Source: Lachnospiraceae bacterium | GTDB lineage: Bacteria > Bacillota > Clostridia > Lachnospirales > Lachnospiraceae | Direction: 5' to 3' | DNA length: 11,078 nucleotides | NCBI GenBank assembly: GCA_017412265.1 | Contig: JAFPYK010000219.1 | Location: 1-11,078 of the forward strand | Shown here: positions 6,053 through 11,078 of the stretch, in pieces | Layout of the letters: each line of letters starts with the position of its first letter | Position numbering within the stretch: the stretch's first letter is position 1 | Notes under the pieces: generated by a model | What the model was told of the DNA's origin: nothing | What the model saw: the letters and a program-made list of their open reading frames with translations, nothing else | The model's database searches: none | Translations under genes and position numbers: made by a program

Positions 6053-6682
6053 TTATGCCGGATCTACGGTACCGACCGTGAGAAGCTCCATGTCTGCAAT
6101 CTCTAATTTCTTGTCCCGGATGGGAGCTGCCATCGCCCGGCTGACCATGAATTCATCGGTCAGCATGACGAAATACTGCTTCGACGATTCATTTACCAGA
6201 TAATACTGGCGGTCCAGGCGCTGGATGGTCTTACCGAATTCCTGGGTGCCGAAGAGCGGGATGTGCGCGAGCAGCAGTGCAAACAGGCCGATGAAGGTAT
6301 CTGCCGCGCTCTCGCGCTTCGTGTTCTTGATCTTCGTTACCGTGAGCCGGATGATCTCTGCGTCGGGATATTCGTCGCGGATGATCCGCTCCTTGATCTT
6401 GACCTTCTTCATCCGGGAGAGCCTGCCGGTGTCCCCGTAGGTTCTCAGGTCGATGGGCTTCTGCGTCACGGAGAGGTCCAGCGGGCTTCCTTCATCTAAG
6501 AGATAATCGACGCTGACGTTCAGAGCCTGGGATAAGACCTTCAGGTTCGAGACGTCCGGCATCCCCTTATCGGATTCCCATTTGGTAATTGCCTGCCGGG
6601 AGACCGACAGGATGTTTGCCAGTTCTTCCTGCGTAAGCCCTGCGGCTTTGCGCGCTTCTCTGATTTTCTCACCTAATGTCAT
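6053..6682 (-). CDS. XRE/Cro-CI-type HTH regulator with C-terminal domain
   Basis: 209 residues. Residues 5-62 are a textbook HTH_XRE domain: IREARKAAGLTQEELA followed by the recognition-helix region VSRQAITKWE and the LSQALNVSVDYLL tail. Residues about 90-200 form a second mixed alpha/beta part with a hydrophobic stretch (FIGLFALLLAHIPLFG, near 130-145) and beta-rich sequence QYYLVNESSKQYFVML; I do not recognise a named domain. The hydrophobic stretch is short for a membrane anchor but possible as a core helix or sensor surface. Weak ribosome site (AGGT) before ATG 6682. It is downstream of the SNF transporter on the same strand, 152 bases away, and has its own candidate promoter. Targets may be neighbours or itself; no operator is evident. 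Confidence 0.85.
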   Translation of the reverse strand: MTLGEKIREARKAAGLTQEELANILSVSRQAITKWESDKGMPDVSNLKVLSQALNVSVDYLLDEGSPLDLSVTQKPIDLRTYGDTGRLSRMKKVKIKERIIRDEYPDAEIIRLTVTKIKNTKRESAADTFIGLFALLLAHIPLFGTQEFGKTIQRLDRQYYLVNESSKQYFVMLTDEFMVSRAMAAPIRDKKLEIADMELLTVGTVDPA

Positions 6683-6726
6683 GATAAATACCTCGCTTTG
6701 CTGTGTTCAGGTTTCCCTTTGACTGC

Positions 6727-6755
6727 AGTGTAGCAGCAGAGGCAGAAGCGTTCAA
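6727..6755 (-). promoter_or_regulatory. Candidate promoter for the XRE regulator
   Basis: On the minus strand TTGAAC (6755-6750), a 17-base spacer and TACACT (6732-6727) lie 44 bases before ATG 6682. Both hexamers match consensus at four or more positions and the spacer is ideal, so the regulator is probably transcribed separately from the transporter upstream. Confidence 0.5.
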
Positions 6756-6770
6756 GAAATGCCCGGTGGC

Positions 6771-6821
6771 TGCGGCGCAACGCTCCGTAGCACCGCGCAT
6801 TTCCGCGGTTTTTGCGCCGCA
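6771..6821. repeat. Nested GC-rich inverted repeat after the SNF transporter gene
   Basis: Outer arms 6771-6780 and 6812-6821 (TGCGGCGCAA and its exact complement) are a perfect 10-bp inverted repeat. Inside, 6792-6797 and 6804-6809 (ACCGCG/CGCGGT) form a second perfect 6-bp hairpin with a six-base loop. It begins 14 bases beyond the transporter stop (6835, minus strand), where a terminator would be expected. No U-tract follows the outer stem on the minus strand, while the inner hairpin is followed by TTTTT on the plus strand. It may be a terminator, an RNA stabiliser, or a protein site. Confidence 0.6.
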
Positions 6822-6834
6822 AGGCAGGGCAGAA

Positions 6835-8202
6835 TCAGATCGAAATCCAGCCCAGCGCATTGGCGATGGAGCTTAACAGGATGATGACGACGAATACCGG
6901 GCAGAGGAAACGGATCATGAAGCGGAAGACCTTGCGGCGGCGGAAAGGCGCGCCGCCCACGGTGACTTCGTCCTCGATGCGGTCAATCCCCATGTGCCGG
7001 GAGACGTAGAGGCAGATCGCCAGGGCAGAGACCGGCATCATGACCGAGTTGGTCAGGAAATCAAAGAAGTCCAGGAACTGCATGCCGATGATGCGCACAT
7101 CTGCCAGCGGGCCGTAGCCTAAGCAGGAGAGAGAGCCGAGGGCCAGCATGACCAGGCCCATCAGGGTCGTGGCCTTGCTCCGGCTCCAGTGAAGCTCGTC
7201 CGTGAAGGTGGAGACGGCTGCCTCCATCAGCGCGATCGCGCTCGTGAGCGCCGCGAAGAGGACCAGAAGGAAGAACAGGATACCGATCACCTTCCCGAAG
7301 CCCATGTCCGCGAAGATCTTCGGCATCGTGACGAACATCAGGGAAGGCCCGGCTTTTAAGGCCTTCGGGTCGCCGCCGGAGAAGGAGAAGACCGCGGGGA
7401 TGATCATCAGGCCCGCCAGCATGGCGATGGCGGTGTCGAAGATCTCCACCTGCGTGGTGGACTTCTCGATGGAGATGTCCTTCTTCGTGTAGGAGCCGAA
7501 GGTGATGAGGATGCCCATCGCGATCGACAGGGAATAGAACATCTGGCCCATCGCAGAGACGACGGTCATCCAGGAGAAGTTCTTCACCTGCGGGATGAGG
7601 AAATACTTCACGCCCTCGAGAGCGCCGGGGCGCGTCACGGAGTAGGCGCAGATGATGACTGCGAGGACGACGAGGACCGGCATCATGATCCGGGAGACGA
7701 GTTCGATCCCGTTCTGCACGCCGAGATAGATGATGATCAGGACCATGGCCATGAAGACCACGAACCAGAGCATGGCCTCGCCGCCGTCGGTGATGAAGTC
7801 CGTAAAGAAGGTGTCGGTCGCGATGCCGCGGACATCGGAGCGGACGAATTCAAAGAAATACTTGCAGACCCAGCCGCCGATCACGGAGTAGTAAGGGCAG
7901 ATCAGGATCGGGATGATAGCGTTAAGCCATCCGCCCGCGTGCATGGCCTTGCTGTCGGAGTAGACGCGGAAGGCACCCACGGGGCTCTGGCCGGTGGACC
8001 GCCCGATGGCGGTCTCGGCGATGATCATCGTATAGCCGAAGGTGAGTGCGAGAATGATGTAAATGAGCAGGAAAATACCGCCGCCGTACTTCGCGGACAG
8101 GTAAGGAAAACGCCAGATATTGCCCAGGCCCACCGATGCGCCGGCCGCGGATAAGACGAAGCCGAGCTTGCCGGTAAAGGAACCGCGCTTGTGATTGTCC
8201 AT
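6835..8202 (-). CDS. Neurotransmitter:sodium symporter (SNF) family amino-acid transporter
   Basis: 455 residues from ATG 8202, the usual length of bacterial LeuT/MhsT/TnaT-type proteins; a start at 8265 is rejected because GGGAGG sits seven bases before 8202. The family signature GASVGLGNIWRFPY spans residues 21-34 in membrane segment 1 and is followed by KYGGG. Unwound segment 6 reads MFYSLSIAMG (221-230), and segment 8 carries ALTSAIALME (318-327), whose Thr-Ser pair corresponds to the Na2 ligands in LeuT. Roughly 11 membrane segments are visible. Known bacterial members import amino acids (Trp, Tyr, Leu, Ala and others) with Na+; substrate here cannot be told. It is transcribed away from the amidohydrolase operon from a shared 157-base intergenic region, and its gradient dependence fits with an organism that also has an NhaC antiporter. 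Confidence 0.93.
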   Translation of the reverse strand: MDNHKRGSFTGKLGFVLSAAGASVGLGNIWRFPYLSAKYGGGIFLLIYIILALTFGYTMIIAETAIGRSTGQSPVGAFRVYSDSKAMHAGGWLNAIIPILICPYYSVIGGWVCKYFFEFVRSDVRGIATDTFFTDFITDGGEAMLWFVVFMAMVLIIIYLGVQNGIELVSRIMMPVLVVLAVIICAYSVTRPGALEGVKYFLIPQVKNFSWMTVVSAMGQMFYSLSIAMGILITFGSYTKKDISIEKSTTQVEIFDTAIAMLAGLMIIPAVFSFSGGDPKALKAGPSLMFVTMPKIFADMGFGKVIGILFFLLVLFAALTSAIALMEAAVSTFTDELHWSRSKATTLMGLVMLALGSLSCLGYGPLADVRIIGMQFLDFFDFLTNSVMMPVSALAICLYVSRHMGIDRIEDEVTVGGAPFRRRKVFRFMIRFLCPVFVVIILLSSIANALGWISI

Positions 8203-8209
8203 AAAAAAA

Positions 8210-8215
8210 CCTCCC
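8210..8215 (-). promoter_or_regulatory. Ribosome binding site fixing the SNF transporter start
   Basis: GGGAGG on the coding strand (plus CCTCCC), seven bases (all A/T) before ATG 8202. It excludes the 21-residue extension from 8265. A TAGAAT-like -10 lies upstream around 8236-8241 on the minus strand, but no convincing -35 accompanies it. Confidence 0.8.
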
Positions 8216-8293
8216 ACCTGGAAAGATTCTTTTATTCTATTACAAAAGAGGGACAAAATCCACAAGAATGATGATAAAAATGCGTGCTTCCGT

Positions 8294-8324
8294 AGTGTTA
8301 TATTATTTCTCAGTGTGATATAAT
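8294..8324 (+). promoter_or_regulatory. Extended -10 promoter of the amidohydrolase operon, with imperfect direct repeat
   Basis: TGA-TATAAT (8316-8324) is a perfect extended -10, 36 bases before ATG 8360, with no good -35. The same 13 bases recur upstream: AGTGTTATATTAT (8294-8306) and AGTGTGATATAAT (8312-8324) match at 11 of 13 positions with an 18-base period. The downstream copy contains the -10 itself, so a regulator bound to the pair would block the promoter; that role is inference. Confidence 0.55.
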
Positions 8325-8359
8325 GTGATTCAGATTATGGTGTGAACGGAGGGGAAACC

Positions 8360-9556
8360 ATGAACGAGATCAGACAGGAGATTCACCGCGATGAAGAATA
8401 CCTGCTTGCATTTCGCAGGGAGCAGCACCGGCATCCGGAGCTGAGCCTGCACGAGTTTGAGACGACGGAAAGAATCGTGCGGGAGCTGGAGCGCCTGGGA
8501 ATCGACGTGCGGCGCATGGAGCCGACCGGTGTCTCGGGGGAGATCCGGGGCACGGCAGGGCCCGGCGGCAAGACGATCCTGATCCGCGAGGACATCGACG
8601 CGCTTCCGACGACGGAGCACACCGGGCTTGCCTTCGCGAGCGAGAATGAGGGCTGCATGCACGCCTGCGGGCATGACCTGCATATGGGGATGCTCCTGGG
8701 CGCGGTGCGTTACCTGAAGAAGCATGAGAAGGATTTCGCGGGAACGGTCCGCTTCCTGTTCCAGCCCGCGGAGGAGTCCTCCCAGGGCGCGAAGCTGATG
8801 ATCGCCCAGGGCATCATGGAAGGCGTGGACCACGTGGTCGGGATGCACATCTCGCCGATCTATCCCGCGGGTTCGGTCTCGGCCCTGCCGGGCGAGTGCT
8901 GGGCGGCCTGCGACCGCTTCCGGATCCACGTGACGGGCAAGAGCTGCCACGGGGCGATGCCTCATACCGGCAAGGACGCGGCGCTGTGCGCGGCGGCCAT
9001 CGTCATGAACCTGCAGCAGATCGTCTCGAGAGAGGCGGACCCGAACACGGCAGCGGTTGTGACCGTCGGGCGGATCCAGTCCGGGACGACCTATAACATC
9101 GTGGCCGGAGAGGCGGAGCTCGAGGGAACCTGCCGGTCCTTCTCGGAGGAGCTGCACGCGCAGCTGCCGGAGAAGATGCGGCGGATCGCTGAGGGGACCG
9201 CGGCAGTCTACGGGTGCGAGGCGACCCTGGAATATGCATCCCTCTCGGATGTGCTCTACAGTGATCCGGAGGTGACGAAGCTGGGCCTTGCGGCTGCGGA
9301 GAAGGTGGCCGGCAAGGAAAACGTCTTCATTTCCCCGCGGCAGATGATCGCGGAGGATTTCTGTTACTACGCACAGATGGTGCCTTCGGTCTTCTTCAAC
9401 ATCGGCGCACGCTGGGCAGAAGATGAGAAGGTGCGCCCGCTGCACAGCGACGAGGTCCTCTTCGATGAGGGCGCTGTGGAGCTCGGCGCGTCGGTCTTCG
9501 TGCAGACTGCGTTGGATCTGCTTGCGGGCGGCTGCCCGGGAAAAGAGGTTCGCTGA
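8360..9556 (+). CDS. M20D-family metal-dependent amidohydrolase (N-acyl-amino-acid/hippurate hydrolase type)
   Basis: 398 residues from ATG 8360, which has GGAGGGG six bases upstream; GTG 8342 lies upstream of that site and is rejected. Motifs run in family order: HRHPELSLHE (23-32), REDIDALP (76-83), MHACGHDLH (100-108), QPAEES (135-140), GMH (161-163), the lid/dimerisation domain with SCHGAMPHTGKDAA (195-208), EDFCYY (332-337) and PLHSDE (360-365). By analogy with the plant IAA-amino-acid hydrolases, Cys103, His105, Glu139, His163 and His362 are the metal ligands and Glu138 the catalytic base. Such enzymes hydrolyse N-acyl or N-aryl amides of amino acids or deacetylate amino-acid intermediates. 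No signal peptide, so cytoplasmic. Its stop overlaps the next start (TGATG), coupling it to two CHR transporters, and it is divergent from an amino-acid symporter: a scavenging role is likely, the exact substrate unknown. Confidence 0.92.
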   Translation: MNEIRQEIHRDEEYLLAFRREQHRHPELSLHEFETTERIVRELERLGIDVRRMEPTGVSGEIRGTAGPGGKTILIREDIDALPTTEHTGLAFASENEGCMHACGHDLHMGMLLGAVRYLKKHEKDFAGTVRFLFQPAEESSQGAKLMIAQGIMEGVDHVVGMHISPIYPAGSVSALPGECWAACDRFRIHVTGKSCHGAMPHTGKDAALCAAAIVMNLQQIVSREADPNTAAVVTVGRIQSGTTYNIVAGEAELEGTCRSFSEELHAQLPEKMRRIAEGTAAVYGCEATLEYASLSDVLYSDPEVTKLGLAAAEKVAGKENVFISPRQMIAEDFCYYAQMVPSVFFNIGARWAEDEKVRPLHSDEVLFDEGAVELGASVFVQTALDLLAGGCPGKEVR

Positions 9557-10131
9557 TGAGTCTGCTGCTGGAACTGTTCCTGACATTTGCCAAGATCGGC
9601 CTGTTCACCTTCGGGGGCGGATATGCCATGATCTCGCTGATCGATTATACCTGTGTGGAAGAGAAGAAATGGATCACGCATGACGAGATGATGGACGTCA
9701 CGGTGATCGCGGAGTCCACGCCTGGACCGATCGCGATCAACTGCGCGACCTTCGTCGGATACCGGCAGAAGGGGCTGATCGGGGCGGCAGTCTCGACCTT
9801 CGGCATGGTGCTGCCGTCATTCTGCATCATCTTCGTGATCTCGCAGTTTCTGGATCATTTTCTGGAGATCGCCTGGGTCGCGCACGCATTTCTGGGAATC
9901 AAGGCGGCCGTGGGCATCCTGATCCTGGACGCCGCCCTGAAAATGATGAAGAAGATGAAGAAGAAGCCGCTGTCGCTCGCGATTCTGGGCTGCTCCGTGC
10001 TTGCCATGCTTCTCATCAATATATTTGCGCTTAAGGTCTCTTCGATCACGCTGCTGCTGGCCGCGGGCGTGGTCAGCCTCGCGCTGTTCTTCGTGAGAGA
10101 GAAGGCCGGAAAGGCGGGTGCGGGCGCATGA
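9556..10131 (+). CDS. Short-chain CHR (chromate transporter) family protein, first of pair
   Basis: 191 residues, about half the length of a full ChrA, as expected for a single-domain (SCHR) member. The two CHR signatures are present: FGGGYAM at 19-25 in the first membrane segment and STPGPIAIN at 54-62. About six hydrophobic segments follow, with a basic KMMKKMKKK loop near 128-136. ATG 9556 overlaps the amidohydrolase stop, and the end overlaps the next CHR gene by four bases (ATGA), so all three are translationally coupled. Paired short CHR proteins, as in Bacillus YwrA/YwrB, act together as an oppositely oriented heterodimer. Chromate export has been shown for some family members, but in this setting the natural anion is uncertain. 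Family certain, substrate open. Confidence 0.9.
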   Translation: MSLLLELFLTFAKIGLFTFGGGYAMISLIDYTCVEEKKWITHDEMMDVTVIAESTPGPIAINCATFVGYRQKGLIGAAVSTFGMVLPSFCIIFVISQFLDHFLEIAWVAHAFLGIKAAVGILILDAALKMMKKMKKKPLSLAILGCSVLAMLLINIFALKVSSITLLLAAGVVSLALFFVREKAGKAGAGA

Positions 10132-10694
10132 TCTACTGGGATTTATTTATCGGATTTCTGAAGGTCGGCATGTCCGCGTTCGGCGGGGCCTACGCCGCAA
10201 TTCCGCTGATCCGGGACGTGGTCTTGTCCTACGGCTGGATCGAGGACGAGATGCTGACTTATATGATCGCGGTCAGCGAGAGTACGCCGGGCCCGATTAT
10301 GGTGAACCTGGCGACTTACGTGGGCAGCTCCCAGGGAGGCTTCTGGGGCGCCGTGCTGGCGACGACGGCTGTCACGCTGCCGGCGTTCGTGATCGTGCTG
10401 CTGATCATGGTCGCGCTCAAGCATATGCTGAAAAACCGGGGCGTGCAGGCGGTGCTGCAGGGACTTAAGCCCTGCGTGATCGGGATTATCTTCGCGACGG
10501 GCCTGCATATGATCCTGCGAAACTGCGTGGGGAGCCTGGCTGCGGCTTCGGCGGACCTCACGATGATTCTCATCACGCTGGGGCTCGGGGCGGTGTACTT
10601 CGGGTCCAGGAAGGTGCTGAAGAAGGGAATCTCGCCGATCGGGCTGATCGGGATCTCTGCGGTTGTGGGGATTCTGGTGTACGGAGTAAAGTAA
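10128..10694 (+). CDS. Short-chain CHR (chromate transporter) family protein, second of pair
   Basis: 188 residues, the partner of the preceding gene. It carries FGGAYAA at 18-24 and STPGPIMVN at 52-60, the same landmarks at nearly the same positions, while the rest differs, as expected of an old duplication. About six membrane segments; KVLKKGIS marks a cytoplasmic loop before the last helix. Translation is coupled through the ATGA overlap at 10128-10131. Followed 39 bases later by a terminator, so the operon is amidohydrolase-CHR-CHR. The tight coupling with a hydrolase argues that the pair moves an acid or anion related to the hydrolase reaction rather than chromate; this is inference. Confidence 0.9.
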   Translation: MIYWDLFIGFLKVGMSAFGGAYAAIPLIRDVVLSYGWIEDEMLTYMIAVSESTPGPIMVNLATYVGSSQGGFWGAVLATTAVTLPAFVIVLLIMVALKHMLKNRGVQAVLQGLKPCVIGIIFATGLHMILRNCVGSLAAASADLTMILITLGLGAVYFGSRKVLKKGISPIGLIGISAVVGILVYGVK

Positions 10695-10733
10695 GCGGTC
10701 GGCTTTCGGGAGCGGAAGAGTGAAGAAAATGGG

Positions 10734-10760
10734 AAGGGGCATCTGTGCGATGCCCCTTTT
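10734..10760 (+). terminator. Rho-independent terminator of the amidohydrolase-CHR operon
   Basis: Arms 10734-10743 and 10749-10758 form a perfect 10-bp stem (AAGGGGCATC with its complement) closed by a five-base loop and followed by TTTTG on the plus strand. The minus strand has only a poor U-tract (TTCCC), so it serves the plus-strand operon mainly. The rest of 10695-10801 shows nothing else. Confidence 0.85.
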
Positions 10761-10801
10761 GTCGTGGATGAGGATGTTTTTTTGGCTTCAGGTGCCGCGA
10801 C

Positions 10802-11078
10802 TCACAGCTTCTGCAGGTTGATCAGGCCTTCTCTGCAGGCCGCGAGCAGATCGATCAGGTCCTGCCTGCGCTCTGCGAGGCGCTTGCCGTGGTCGGTGTC
10901 CGAGACGTATTTGCGCTTCGGGAAGACCGCGAACTCTAAGGACTGGGAGTGGATGTCCTGTCCATTTTCCTGCGCGTCCTGGAGGCTTGTGAAGGGCTGG
11001 TGGGACATCAGGCGCATGCCGTGGCTGTTGGAGATCAGGGTGTAGCCGGCGATGCCGGTGGTCTTCTGGTAGGCCTTG
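10802..11078 (-). CDS. fbp: Fructose-1,6-bisphosphatase class III, C-terminal end (5' part outside window)
   Basis: 91 residues are visible, reading in from the right edge to TGA at 10804-10802. The sequence KAYQKTTGIAGYTLISNSHG, then LMSHQPF, a DIHSQS stretch, and SDTDHGKRLAERRQDLIDLL match the C-terminus of Firmicutes class III fructose-1,6-bisphosphatase as I know it (the YQKTTGIAGYTL, SHEPF, DIHS and RDTDIGK landmarks). The enzyme removes the 1-phosphate of fructose 1,6-bisphosphate in gluconeogenesis and is normally about 640-670 residues, so only the last seventh is here. The gene faces the CHR operon convergently and is unrelated to it in function. Identification rests on recognised conserved segments; the catalytic part is not visible. 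Confidence 0.88.
   Translation of the reverse strand, partial: KAYQKTTGIAGYTLISNSHGMRLMSHQPFTSLQDAQENGQDIHSQSLEFAVFPKRKYVSDTDHGKRLAERRQDLIDLLAACREGLINLQKL

Noticed and set aside
8330..9586. 418-codon open frame antisense to the amidohydrolase
   Set aside because: Typical GC-rich antisense shadow: Arg/His/Pro-rich low-quality protein, no ribosome site, fully opposite a motif-perfect gene.
9556..10694. A frameshifted single chrA gene
   Set aside because: Both halves have their own start, complete N-terminal CHR signatures and a 4-base ATGA overlap; this is the normal paired short-chain arrangement.

Overview
The window reads as chromosome from a GC-rich Firmicute, most likely a gut-type clostridium (Lachnospiraceae-like). 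The basis is gene content plus consistent GGAGG-type ribosome binding sites, rho-independent terminators at convergent gene ends, a class III (Firmicutes-type) fructose-1,6-bisphosphatase, and NhaC and sodium-coupled SNF transporters. The taxonomic call is inference. No rRNA, tRNA, CRISPR array, IS element or phage gene was seen.

Layout, left to right. (1) The 3' end of a YwaF/TMEM164-type membrane protein gene (+), closed by a long bidirectional terminator. (2) A tight minus-strand three-gene operon, 3414 down to 463: a stand-alone amino-acid adenylation enzyme, a fold-type III PLP decarboxylase-like enzyme with altered active-site motifs, and a DltC-size carrier protein. It has no condensation, thioesterase, MBOAT or DltD partner. 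Its leader carries an intrinsic terminator just before the first gene, with a possible competing pairing. (3) A divergent plus-strand operon: an NhaC-family antiporter and a DMT/EamA-type transporter, ended by a bidirectional terminator. (4) An XRE-family regulator (-) with an unrecognised C-terminal domain, and upstream of it an SNF-family sodium:amino-acid symporter (-), separated by a GC-rich nested inverted repeat. (5) Divergent from the symporter, a translationally coupled plus-strand operon: an M20D amidohydrolase and two short-chain CHR ('chromate') transporters. (6) A terminator, then the 3' end of class III fbp on the minus strand.

How the genes may work together. Region 2 looks like a pathway that activates an amino acid as its adenylate, loads it on a carrier Ser-phosphopantetheine, and makes or edits the amino acid with a PLP enzyme. 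The acceptor or transferase must be encoded elsewhere, and this is the most interesting system here. Regions 4-5 look like scavenging of amino acids or N-acyl amino acids: the symporter takes up the amino acid, the amidohydrolase releases an amino acid and an acid, and the CHR pair may move an anion. Region 3 would handle ion and metabolite exchange. The individual enzyme classes are well supported by motifs; exact substrates are not readable from the sequence.
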